From: Alloyangia pacifica
GTDB taxonomy: Bacteria > Pseudomonadota > Alphaproteobacteria > Rhodobacterales > Rhodobacteraceae
Direction: 5' to 3'
Assembly: GCF_020524285.1 (NCBI RefSeq)
Contig: NZ_JAIVKX010000021.1
Span: 55,070 to 119,069 of the forward strand
Length of the DNA stretch: 64,000 bases
Made by a program: the position numbers and the translations under genes. Positions 24,541 through 32,266 of the stretch are shown piece after piece. Positions within the stretch are counted from its first letter, which is position 1; each line of letters begins with the position of its first letter. Under the pieces are notes generated by a model, which worked only from the letters and a program-made list of their open reading frames with translations, was not told the origin of the DNA and did not search any database.

Positions 24541-25536
24541 TCAGTTTCCCATCCCTGGCAGAAGAATCTCCGCAATCCCCCTTCTCCCATCCTCTCTTCC
24601 AAGCTGGATCACCACATCGATGCTGTGCGCGCAGTAGCGGCGCACCTCTTCGAAGCTCATGTTGAGCCCAGTGCCGAGCACCATCACCGCAAGCCGATCG
24701 ATGGCCTTGAGCGCGGTGTCGGCGTGGATGGTGGTGAAGGACCCGCCGTGGCCGGTGTTGATGGCTTCGAGGAAGGTGAGGGCCTCAAAGCCGCGGAGCT
24801 CGCCGAGAATAATTCGGTCGGGGCGCATCCGCAGGCTGGATTCCAGGAGCTTGGCGGGGGATTTTTCAGACCCCGGCAACCGGTCCGATTTCATGGAGAC
24901 GGTGTTGGCGTGGGCCGGGAAGAGCTCGAAGGCGTCTTCAATGGTGACCAGCCGTTCGCGCGGGCCCACCATGTCGAGGAGCGCGCGGGCGAAGGTGGTT
25001 TTGCCTGTGGAGGTGCCGCCGGAGATCACCACGTTGAGTCGATCCTCGATGCAAAGCTGCATGGCCTCGGTCACCTTGCCCGCGCCGGTCAACTCGCGCA
25101 CCTGCTGTGCCCGGTCGCGGCGCCGCTTGTCGAGATCGATGAGCTGACCATGCAGAAGCGTCATGTCTCCGATCTCGAGCTTGGACTGCGAATACCGCCG
25201 GAAGCAGACCGAGGGCGCGCCTTCGATCACCGGCGCCGCCACCACCTGCGCCCGCAGCGGCGCGCCGGCATGTGTGATCTTGCCTGAGACGATCGGCTTT
25301 TTCGCCGAGAGCGGCACGTCGACCTCAGAAGCGATGGCTTTGGCGAGGTCGGCGGCCTGGGCGGGCGCGAAGCCCAGCCCTTCGGCCCGCTGCATGTGGC
25401 TGTCGCCTTGCCGCTCGACCCAGACCCCGCCATCTGGGTTGATCACCACTTCCACCACGTGTGGATCCCCGAGATAGGGGCCCAGAGGCACAAGGTAGCT
25501 TGCAAGGAAGGACGCGCGCGGCGGTGCTGCGGTCAT
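24541..25536 (-). CDS. virB11: VirB11 traffic ATPase
   Basis: A 331-residue hexameric secretion ATPase working at the cytoplasmic face of the type IV channel. The Walker A motif ISGGTSTGKTTFARALL is near residues 168-184, the Asp box region follows in RERLVTIEDAFELF, and Walker B lies in DRIILGELRGFEALTFLEAINTGHGGSFTTIHADTAL, whose terminal His is also typical. Length is normal. The ATG overlaps the virB10 stop (TGATG), so it is the coupled last gene of the operon. Confidence 0.95.
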   Translation of the reverse strand: MTAAPPRASFLASYLVPLGPYLGDPHVVEVVINPDGGVWVERQGDSHMQRAEGLGFAPAQAADLAKAIASEVDVPLSAKKPIVSGKITHAGAPLRAQVVAAPVIEGAPSVCFRRYSQSKLEIGDMTLLHGQLIDLDKRRRDRAQQVRELTGAGKVTEAMQLCIEDRLNVVISGGTSTGKTTFARALLDMVGPRERLVTIEDAFELFPAHANTVSMKSDRLPGSEKSPAKLLESSLRMRPDRIILGELRGFEALTFLEAINTGHGGSFTTIHADTALKAIDRLAVMVLGTGLNMSFEEVRRYCAHSIDVVIQLGREDGRRGIAEILLPGMGN

Positions 25537-27050
25537 CAGAAGAACTCCAAGTCGCGATCGACGATGACAGATATGGCGCTGCCTTGCTCGACTGTGATGA
25601 TCGGGGGCAGGGTGGCGTAGTCCGCCGCCGCAGAGCTGGTGGCGTCGCCAAGATCCTCGGTGACATCGCGGGCAATGTCGGAGGTGGTGTCATCGTCGAT
25701 TTGCGCGGCGGCGATGCTTGGGCCCGCACCGATGAGCGAGATCAGCGCGGCATTGCCGAAGCGCGTGCCAAAGCGGGTGTCGACCTGCCCGCTGATGCCG
25801 GAGCGGCCCATCTGATCGCCGCCAAAGGCCGAGAGCTGCACCGATTGGCCGCCCGGGGTCACGAGACGGGTCCAGCCGATGAGGATGCGGCCCTGACCGA
25901 TGTCGATGTCCGAGCTGTAGGAGCCGAAGAGGCGCGAGCCAGAGGGGATCAGCACCTGGCTCTGATCGAAGGACCAGACCGGGTAGTTGACCACGGCCGA
26001 TACGACGCCGGGAAGCGAGGAGTCGACGGCGTTCTCGAGGCTCGCCTGGATCATCGTACCCTGCAGAACGGTGTAGGAGGGATTGGCAATCTCCGTCGCC
26101 TGCTCGGTCGGCGTGGCACCAGTGCTGCCGGTGACAAAGGCGCGCAGCGCGCTGTCGCGCGATTGCCCGCGCGGGCTCAGTTGGCCGGCTGTGTCCCCAG
26201 GCCCACCTTGCGCCGGTTCCGCGCTGCCTGAGCTTGCGCCGCTGTCGTAAATCACCGCCTCTGATTCGACGCGGGCCTGCAGCTCTTCCTGCTGCTGGCG
26301 CCGACGCTCGGCCAGCTCGGCCTCGCGCTCAGCTTGCCGCCGCCGCTCGGCTTCGGCGTCCTGGGCCTCCTGCGCGGCGTCGTTGCTGGCGGTGGTGATC
26401 TCGGTCTGCAGCGCCAGGTTTTCTCGGCGCAGCGACTCCAGCGTCTCTTCCTGCTGGGTCATGCGCTCTTCATTGGCAGCCTGCAGGGATTTCAGCTGGT
26501 TGGCGAACTCCTCGCGCATCTGCTGTGCCATTTGGGCATTCTGCTCCTGTGTTTCCTGCAGCGCACGGGAGAGGTCTGCGACGACGGCGCTGTCCTCGCT
26601 GCCGGCACGACCGGACAGATCGGCGAGGCTGCTCTGCAGCTTCTGCACCTGTTCCTGCAGGGAGGCATTGCGCTCTTCGAGCGCGCTGCGCTGACTGTCG
26701 AGCTGGTCCTGGATGAGGCCGAAGTCAAAGCCTTCGTCTTCGGGCTCTGGTGTAGCGGTAGGCGCGATGTTGCCGAAGCCGCCGCCCGTCGCCCCGTCCT
26801 GGAATTCGGTCACGTTGGAGGTTTCCACGGGCGCGCTGTCCTCTTCGCCCGCAACCATGGCGTAGGCCAGCACCACGAGCAGGCAGGCCGCGATAATGCC
26901 GGAGATCAGCTTGCCGGCGAGCGAGTTCAGCCCCAGCGCCGCGCGGCGGGGCTTGCGCTCAACGCGGTAGGCTTTCTCCTGAGCCGTGCCTTCACCCTCG
27001 AAATCGGTCTGCTCGAAAGCCTGATCGTCGGTGCCTATATGCTCGGCCAT
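25536..27050 (-). CDS. virB10: VirB10 energy-sensing channel protein
   Basis: A 504-residue inner-membrane protein spanning to the outer membrane. One N-terminal membrane segment (LISGIIAACLLVVLAYAMVAG) follows a basic cytosolic part. A long coiled coil rich in Gln and Glu (about residues 110-260) is followed by the conserved VirB10/TrbI domain: SLENAVDSSLPGVVSAVVNYPVW, QVLIPSGSRLFGSYSSDID, RILIGWTRLVTPGGQSVQL. The ATG at 27050 has an AAGGAA ribosome site and begins one base after the virB9 stop; a start seven codons upstream has less support. Confidence 0.95.
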   Translation of the reverse strand: MAEHIGTDDQAFEQTDFEGEGTAQEKAYRVERKPRRAALGLNSLAGKLISGIIAACLLVVLAYAMVAGEEDSAPVETSNVTEFQDGATGGGFGNIAPTATPEPEDEGFDFGLIQDQLDSQRSALEERNASLQEQVQKLQSSLADLSGRAGSEDSAVVADLSRALQETQEQNAQMAQQMREEFANQLKSLQAANEERMTQQEETLESLRRENLALQTEITTASNDAAQEAQDAEAERRRQAEREAELAERRRQQQEELQARVESEAVIYDSGASSGSAEPAQGGPGDTAGQLSPRGQSRDSALRAFVTGSTGATPTEQATEIANPSYTVLQGTMIQASLENAVDSSLPGVVSAVVNYPVWSFDQSQVLIPSGSRLFGSYSSDIDIGQGRILIGWTRLVTPGGQSVQLSAFGGDQMGRSGISGQVDTRFGTRFGNAALISLIGAGPSIAAAQIDDDTTSDIARDVTEDLGDATSSAAADYATLPPIITVEQGSAISVIVDRDLEFF

Positions 27051-27051
27051 C

Positions 27052-27789
27052 TCAGAATTCCTTCCCGGCAAGGCTGCGGAGGATGAAGGGATCCACGGTC
27101 TTGCCGCCCGCCACGCGGCGGATGCAGATCACCTCGTCGCCGATCCGGATGGTGAAGGCGTCAGCCAGACCGCCGACGCGCACGATCCGGCCGCGGGTCT
27201 GCGAGTTCACCGTCAGCTCATAGCCTTCGCTGTCGACGGCGAAGATCGAGGGGCGGACCTCCTGGCGGAACTCGAAATACGTCGCATGCCCGTCGTTCCA
27301 GACCGCCGTGGGGCGGGGCTGTCCGCCACCGGCGTATTCGTAGCCGGTGTCGCGGGTGCCGATCGCCTTGGGCGTGCTGGATGCCCGGGCCGGCTGGTCC
27401 TCGGGGTATCTGACCACGACGCGGTAGGTCGGGGTCTTGCTGCGGCCTTCGGTCAGGACAAAGGCGATCGCGCGGCGCGACGTGTAGATGGTCATGTTGC
27501 TGTGGGCGCTGGCGATGACCGGTTTGACCGAGACCGTATTGCGGTTCGACAGAACCTCGACATCGAAGGCCTCGGAATCCCCGAGAAGCACCTGCTCGAT
27601 CCGCTCACCCCGGCCGAGCTCGAGCGCAGTGTTGGTCCGCAGGTTGGTGTCGACGCGGATCACGTCGGAGGGGTTATACCAGACCGAGCGCACGCGGGCG
27701 TCCTGGCCCATGGTTTGCGGCGCGCGTTCTGCCAGCGCCGGCAGGGGGAGAAGGAGGGCGGCGAACGTGAGTGCAAAGATGTTGCGCAT
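27052..27789 (-). CDS. virB9: VirB9 outer-membrane core component
   Basis: A 245-residue periplasmic protein with a signal peptide (FALTFAALLLPLPALAERAPQ). It shows the VirB9/CagX pattern: VRSVWYNPSDVIRVDTNLR near the start, a middle HSNMTIYTSRRAIAFVL, and the C-terminal VWNDGHATYFEF with VRVGGLADAFTIRIGDEVICIRR. VirB9 forms the outer ring with VirB7 and VirB10. Its ATG lies two bases downstream of the virB8 stop. Confidence 0.93.
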   Translation of the reverse strand: MRNIFALTFAALLLPLPALAERAPQTMGQDARVRSVWYNPSDVIRVDTNLRTNTALELGRGERIEQVLLGDSEAFDVEVLSNRNTVSVKPVIASAHSNMTIYTSRRAIAFVLTEGRSKTPTYRVVVRYPEDQPARASSTPKAIGTRDTGYEYAGGGQPRPTAVWNDGHATYFEFRQEVRPSIFAVDSEGYELTVNSQTRGRIVRVGGLADAFTIRIGDEVICIRRVAGGKTVDPFILRSLAGKEF

Positions 27790-27791
27790 TG

Positions 27792-28445
27792 TCAGCCTCC
27801 CAGCGTTTCGGCCGAGACATTGAAACTTGTCACGGTAAAGCCAAGCGGGTTTTCCCAGACCCGTTCGAGGGCGCGTTCCTCGCGCGGCTGGAACTCAAAG
27901 CCGATGACGGCGACGAAGGGACGGGTGACGCTGTCCTGGCGCGGCGTGCGCAAGGTCTTCTCATAACGGACCTGGGCGACCGTCGTCTCGAGGAAGGTGA
28001 TGGTTTTCACCCGCACTGTCACCTCCGCCCCCTGCCCATAGAGGCGGGGCGGGTAGGTCTCATTGTCGCTGTCATTGCTCCAGAGGGAAACCAGCGAGCG
28101 CCGGGCGCCGCCAGCCGAGCGGCGCTGCACGCTTTCGAGCCGCTCCTGGATGCCGGCCATGAGGAAGGACTCGCGGTCCGAGACGTAAGAGACGAGCAGG
28201 CTTTCCTTCACCGCCTGCTCGTCTTCGATGCCGGTGGGCTGCACCTGCATGATCCGCTCCGCGTCGCCGGTGTCGCGGTCCACCAGCACGGTGAAAACCT
28301 CGGTCGTCTTGAGCGGCATCATCGTGGCGATGGAGAGGGCCATGAGGACCGAGACGCCGGTGGCAACGCCGGCCACGATCCAGGCGCGCTTTTCACTGCG
28401 GCGCGGGGCCATGATGATGTCCGTATCGAAACTGTGTTCTTTCAC
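27792..28445 (-). CDS. virB8: VirB8 inner-membrane assembly factor
   Basis: A 217-residue bitopic protein: a short cytosolic start, one membrane helix (AWIVAGVATGVSVLMALSIATMM), and a periplasmic NTF2-like domain with KESLLVSYVSDRESFL and VRYEKTLRTPRQDSVTRPFVAVIGFEF. VirB8 nucleates the channel. I choose the GTG at 28445 because GGAGG stands five bases upstream and the protein then has normal length; the open frame extends further but runs into poor sequence. Confidence 0.9.
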   Translation of the reverse strand: MKEHSFDTDIIMAPRRSEKRAWIVAGVATGVSVLMALSIATMMPLKTTEVFTVLVDRDTGDAERIMQVQPTGIEDEQAVKESLLVSYVSDRESFLMAGIQERLESVQRRSAGGARRSLVSLWSNDSDNETYPPRLYGQGAEVTVRVKTITFLETTVAQVRYEKTLRTPRQDSVTRPFVAVIGFEFQPREERALERVWENPLGFTVTSFNVSAETLGG

Positions 28446-28467
28446 CAAAACCTCCTTCGCGGGCCGA

Positions 28468-29520
28468 TTACTTGCCGCCCTTGGCGACGGATTTCTGCGC
28501 CAGGGACACGGCGAGCCGGGCGGCGGCGGCCGCGCTGCCAGGCGCGCCGCCCGCGGCGCTCGAGATTGCCGCGCCGACCGCATGGCCTTCCCGGCGGGCG
28601 CCGGAGCTGATTCCGTATTTGGGTTCCTTGCGCCCGGTCATGCCCTCGGCCATGCCGCGGGCGCCGGCCACAGCGCCATAGCTGTGGGACTTGGCCTGCT
28701 GGTAGGTGCCGGAGGCGGCCTGCCCGAGGCCAATGGCGGTCGAGCCGAGGGATTGGGCGATGGTCGGGACCATGAACATGAGCCCGGTGCCGAGCATCAT
28801 GACGACCACGAAGCCGATGATGTCGCCGATGGTCTCGGCGGTATCCGGTTCAGGCGCGAGCATCTCGCTGGTGGCGATGGTGAAGCCGGCCATCGCCGCG
28901 GTCAGCAGCGGCACGAAGGCGAACCCCAAAGCCAGCTTGGTATAGGTCTCGAAGATCGGCGCCGATTGCTTGAAGAGCGTGCAGGCAATCGCCAGCGGCC
29001 CGACCACGATCAGCACCGCGATCATCAGTTTCGCAGCGCAGATGACGACGATGGAGATGGTCGCCATCAGGGCCGCGATGAGGAACATGAGCAGGCTGGC
29101 GAGGGCGCCGGAGATGTAGGAGCCGTTCTCGGAGACCGCTTGGCCAAGGTCGAGGGCTTGTACATAGAGCGTGTCGAGACCGTGGTAGAGGTCCGTGACG
29201 CTGGCACCAGTCATGGCTGAGAGTACAGTCCCGCCCAACTGGCTCGGGGTTTCTGTCAGAACGCCATAGACCGCGTCGAAGTTGGCGAAGGAGGACAGGA
29301 AGATCATGACCAGGGCGATCCGGGTGATGAGGCTGAGCCCATTGCGGACCGTCATCGGGACGGCCTGGATCGCGAGGTTGATCCCTGTCATCGCCACGAG
29401 GAGCACCGCGCCAACGCGGAACACCGGGATGACCGAGCCCGCCACTTCGTTGTAGGCGGCGGCACCGACAGACGCGGCCGTCGTATCTACCGCCGACAGG
29501 ACATCCGCGATGATGGCCAT
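28468..29520 (-). CDS. virB6: VirB6 polytopic channel protein
   Basis: A 350-residue inner-membrane protein with at least five hydrophobic segments (VGAVLLVAMTGINLAIQAV, ISGALASLLMFLIAALMATI, LMIAVLIVVGPLAIACTLF, LALGFAFVPLLTAAMAGFTI, IIGFVVVMMLGTGLMFMV). The segment VGPLAIACTLF and the C-terminal Gly/Ala-rich tail are usual for VirB6/TrbL. The ATG overlaps the previous stop by one base (TGATG). Confidence 0.9.
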   Translation of the reverse strand: MAIIADVLSAVDTTAASVGAAAYNEVAGSVIPVFRVGAVLLVAMTGINLAIQAVPMTVRNGLSLITRIALVMIFLSSFANFDAVYGVLTETPSQLGGTVLSAMTGASVTDLYHGLDTLYVQALDLGQAVSENGSYISGALASLLMFLIAALMATISIVVICAAKLMIAVLIVVGPLAIACTLFKQSAPIFETYTKLALGFAFVPLLTAAMAGFTIATSEMLAPEPDTAETIGDIIGFVVVMMLGTGLMFMVPTIAQSLGSTAIGLGQAASGTYQQAKSHSYGAVAGARGMAEGMTGRKEPKYGISSGARREGHAVGAAISSAAGGAPGSAAAAARLAVSLAQKSVAKGGK

Positions 29521-30032
29521 CAGGGAGCCTCCCGGCAGGTTTGATTCCGGAAGTCTCGATATTCAGCGTACACGGCGTTCTTGTTCGCGATGTTGTACTC
29601 GCGCAGCTTCTGCATCTCGGTTTCGGAGATGTCCTCGGGCATCACGCCAAGGAACTTGACCGAGAACTCCTCGAAGGAGCGCGCCGCCTGCGGGCAGGTG
29701 CAGGTCTGCTCTTCGAGGCGCTGGACCTTGTTGAAGGTCTGATAGGCGGTGCGCGCGGTGCCGAAGTTGAACCCCGGCTTGGCGAGCAGCCCGACCTTCG
29801 GGGGCTCCCGGCGGCAGAGCGCCTCGTCGCCTTCGAAGAAATACATGCTGCGGCTCTGCATCTCCTGCATGATCGCCAGCAGGTCGTCGGCATCTTCGGC
29901 GTCCACCGCCGCGACGGCCGCTGCGCTGAGCTCCGGTGCCGAGGCGGCGCTGTAGTCCTCGGCCCAGGCGACACTGGCCACACCCGCCAGGGCAAAGCCC
30001 GCCGCCAGGCCCGTGATCATCTTCGCAAACAT
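29520..30032 (-). CDS. Periplasmic protein of the virB operon, function unknown
   Basis: A 170-residue secreted protein (signal MITGLAAGFALAGVASVAWA) with four Cys in the mature part, two as a CTCP motif (QTCTCPQAARSFEEF), the others in DEALCRREP and RNQTCREAP. A middle acidic helix carries DAEDADDLLAIMQEMQSRS. It lies between virB5 and virB6, where many type IV operons carry an extra small gene, and is coupled to virB6. GAGGAG eight bases before the ATG at 30032 supports that start. I do not recognise the family; disulfide-stabilised pilus assembly or an exclusion role are guesses. Confidence 0.7.
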   Translation of the reverse strand: MFAKMITGLAAGFALAGVASVAWAEDYSAASAPELSAAAVAAVDAEDADDLLAIMQEMQSRSMYFFEGDEALCRREPPKVGLLAKPGFNFGTARTAYQTFNKVQRLEEQTCTCPQAARSFEEFSVKFLGVMPEDISETEMQKLREYNIANKNAVYAEYRDFRNQTCREAP

Positions 30033-30068
30033 ATGGGTCTCCTCTTTCAAATCGCGTTTAGGCGCCGC

Positions 30069-30899
30069 TCAGTCGGCGGTGCCCGAGTAATCAAAAAAGC
30101 TGCGTTCCTTGGCCTGCTCGGCGGCCCAGTTCACGCCGGTCTGGCCCTGTGCGAGGCCGGCGGCGGCGTTGAGCCGCCACATCTGGCCGAGCATGAAGTT
30201 GGTCTCGGCTGCCATGCGGGTGTTAAGATCGACGCTCTCCTTGAGCGTCTCCTGATTGGCGATCTCATCCACTAGGCCGTTGACCCGCTCGAGGCTGGAT
30301 TCAGCCTCCTCATACGACAGCTGCGCCGCGGCAATCGCCGTTGCGCTGGTGCCCGCGGTCTGGGCGATGACCTTGTCTTGGGGGTTTTCCGAGGAGGAGA
30401 GCTGCGAGAGCCGATCGGAGGTCAGCCCGGCCGAAGCCAGGGTTTCGCGCATCTGCTCGGCGGCATGCTTCTCGCCCATGGTGACATCGCCATCGAGCAG
30501 GTTGTCGAGAAGGGCGTCGAAGTCCCCCATGGCCAGGTCATCGGCGAAGCCGCTGAGGTCGGTGATCTTGGCGGCGCGGTCCCGCAGGTCTTCGGCGCTG
30601 TTGTAGAGCGTGGCGATGTCATTGAAGCCGGTCAGCGAGTCCCCGATGAACTCGAGGCTGGTGATCTGCTCCATCTGCAGCTCGATCTGTCTCTTCAGCT
30701 GCTGGATTTGCTCGATCTGGTTTTCGGCATCCTGCAGCGCCTGCTGCAGCTGCTCGACGTTCTTTGCGAGGTTCGAGCCGTCGATGACCGGCACGCCCTG
30801 CGCGAGACCGGGCGCGGTCAGCGCGAGGGTCGCGGCGCTGGCGGTGCCGAGGCAGATGGCAAAGCGACGCAGGGCCCTGCGAGCGGTCGTCTTACTCAT
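30069..30899 (-). CDS. virB5: VirB5 minor pilin / pilus-tip protein
   Basis: A 276-residue secreted protein: signal peptide to [10 protein letters not shown], then [21 protein letters not shown] leading into a long Gln-rich coiled coil ([20 protein letters not shown]), the mark of VirB5/TrwJ. The ending [17 protein letters not shown] is also helical. VirB5 sits at the pilus tip and mediates cell contact. The ATG overlaps the end of the upstream transglycosylase gene by eight bases. The first mature residues are nearly identical to those of that upstream neighbour. Confidence 0.85.
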   Translation of the reverse strand: MSKTTARRALRRFAICLGTASAATLALTAPGLAQGVPVIDGSNLAKNVEQLQQALQDAENQIEQIQQLKRQIELQMEQITSLEFIGDSLTGFNDIATLYNSAEDLRDRAAKITDLSGFADDLAMGDFDALLDNLLDGDVTMGEKHAAEQMRETLASAGLTSDRLSQLSSSENPQDKVIAQTAGTSATAIAAAQLSYEEAESSLERVNGLVDEIANQETLKESVDLNTRMAAETNFMLGQMWRLNAAAGLAQGQTGVNWAAEQAKERSFFDYSGTAD

Positions 30900-32058
30900 C
30901 GCGGTACTCCCAGAAATTCGTGGCCTGCAGCCCTTGGGCGGCATCCGACATGCCGCGGGCGGCTTCCACCTTCACCTGTGCAGCGCGCCGGCGCAGGGTC
31001 AGCGCCATGAGCCGTGCCCGCTCGGCCATCATGTAGGTGTTGTGATCGGCGGCCTGCTTTTCGGTCTCGGGCCTTGCCTGCTGCAGGAGGCCATAGATGC
31101 GCTGCATCGCCATATCGATCTGGGCGTTCACCTCGTTGGCGTAGCCCATGGAGGCATTCGACCAGTTGCCCCATTGCGCCGAGGCGCCATCGATCCCGGC
31201 GAGCGTGCCGGTCTGGTCCTTGCCGGTGATGAGCGACAGATAGCTCTGGTAGTAGCCGCGGATCCGGCGGACGTAGTTTTGCGTCTCGTCGAAGGGGGGC
31301 ACGCCGCCGTATTTGTCGACATTGCCGGGCCCGGCGTTATAGGCGGCGAGGGCAAAATCGATCCGGCCGTAGGACTGGAGCTGAGCGAGGATGTAGCGCG
31401 CGCCGCCGTCGAGGTTCTGCCAGGGATCGCGTGGATCGACGCCGAGATCGGCGGCAGTGCCGGGCATAAGCTGGCAAAAGCCCATGGCACCCACATGCGA
31501 GACAGCGGCATTGTTGAAGCGGCTCTCCTGCTTGATGAGCGACTGGAACAGGATGCGCCAGGTCAGCGGGGTCAGGCCCGCGGCGCCGACACCTGCGTGG
31601 GTTTCGTATTTCGCGGCCGTCTCGATGATCATCTGCTCGACGCTGGCATCCTCGCCAAAGAGCCTCTGCGCATCAGCGCTGCTTTCCTCCGTCACCGGAT
31701 AGGTTTCGGCAGCGCTCGGAAAGCCACCCGCGCCGTCTTCGAAGCCCGAGACATCTGTCGTGCCCGTCGTCTGCTCGAGGAAGCGCGCGTAGGCCTCCAG
31801 CTGCTCCTGGTGCAAATCCTGCTGCGCCTCGCGGCGGCCGAGCTTGTCCTGCTGCTTGGCAAAGTCGCGCTCCCCCTCGGAGAGCCGCGAGATCGCATTG
31901 GCGAGGTTCGAGCCGTCGACGATCGGCACGCCCTGGGCCAGAGCGCTGGGGGCGGGGACTGCAGCTAGCATCAGCCCGGCCACGCCCAGCCCCGCCGCCC
32001 CGGTCCGCGATGCGGCTGAGATCGGTGCCCACTTAGAGCGGGGAGAACTGGCAATCAT
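30892..32058 (-). CDS. Lytic transglycosylase flanked by VirB5-like ends (VirB1-related)
   Basis: A 388-residue secreted protein. After the signal (to APSALAQG) comes [17 protein letters not shown] and a Gln-rich coiled coil, strikingly like VirB5. Residues about 150-280 are an SLT-type lytic transglycosylase: [12 protein letters not shown] (catalytic Glu), [48 protein letters not shown]. The last 95 residues return to a helical, VirB5-like pattern. The enzyme would open peptidoglycan for the channel, perhaps tethered through its VirB5-like parts. The operon has a second, ordinary VirB1. The ATG at 32058 lies inside the end of the lipoprotein gene. Confidence 0.85.
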   Translation of the reverse strand: MIASSPRSKWAPISAASRTGAAGLGVAGLMLAAVPAPSALAQGVPIVDGSNLANAISRLSEGERDFAKQQDKLGRREAQQDLHQEQLEAYARFLEQTTGTTDVSGFEDGAGGFPSAAETYPVTEESSADAQRLFGEDASVEQMIIETAAKYETHAGVGAAGLTPLTWRILFQSLIKQESRFNNAAVSHVGAMGFCQLMPGTAADLGVDPRDPWQNLDGGARYILAQLQSYGRIDFALAAYNAGPGNVDKYGGVPPFDETQNYVRRIRGYYQSYLSLITGKDQTGTLAGIDGASAQWGNWSNASMGYANEVNAQIDMAMQRIYGLLQQARPETEKQAADHNTYMMAERARLMALTLRRRAAQVKVEAARGMSDAAQGLQATNFWEYRDE

Positions 32059-32266
32059 CACTCCCCTCCGCAGCAAAACTCATTTGGGAAGGCGACGCGG
32101 CGCCCCGGCTCACCACGGCGCCGCGCGTCGCGGTGGCCGGGATGACCGCGTAGCTGCCCTCGGTCCGGAACGTGCCGGCGCAGGGCGACTTGCGCCCGGT
32201 CGAGACGCCGGCGGCGCAGCCGGCGAGGGCCAGTATCAGGGCAGCGGTGGAGAGGAGCTTTGTCAT
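32033..32266 (-). CDS. VirB7-like lipoprotein
   Basis: A 77-residue protein with a lipoprotein signal ([20 protein letters not shown], lipobox LAGC) and two further Cys ([15 protein letters not shown]). VirB7 is a small lipoprotein that anchors VirB9 in the outer-membrane core, and this product fits by size and position after virB4. Its ATG overlaps the virB4 stop (ATGA). The mature part is longer than the classical 40 residues, so identity as VirB7 is likely but not proven. Confidence 0.7.
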   Translation of the reverse strand: MTKLLSTAALILALAGCAAGVSTGRKSPCAGTFRTEGSYAVIPATATRGAVVSRGAASPSQMSFAAEGSDDCQFSPL

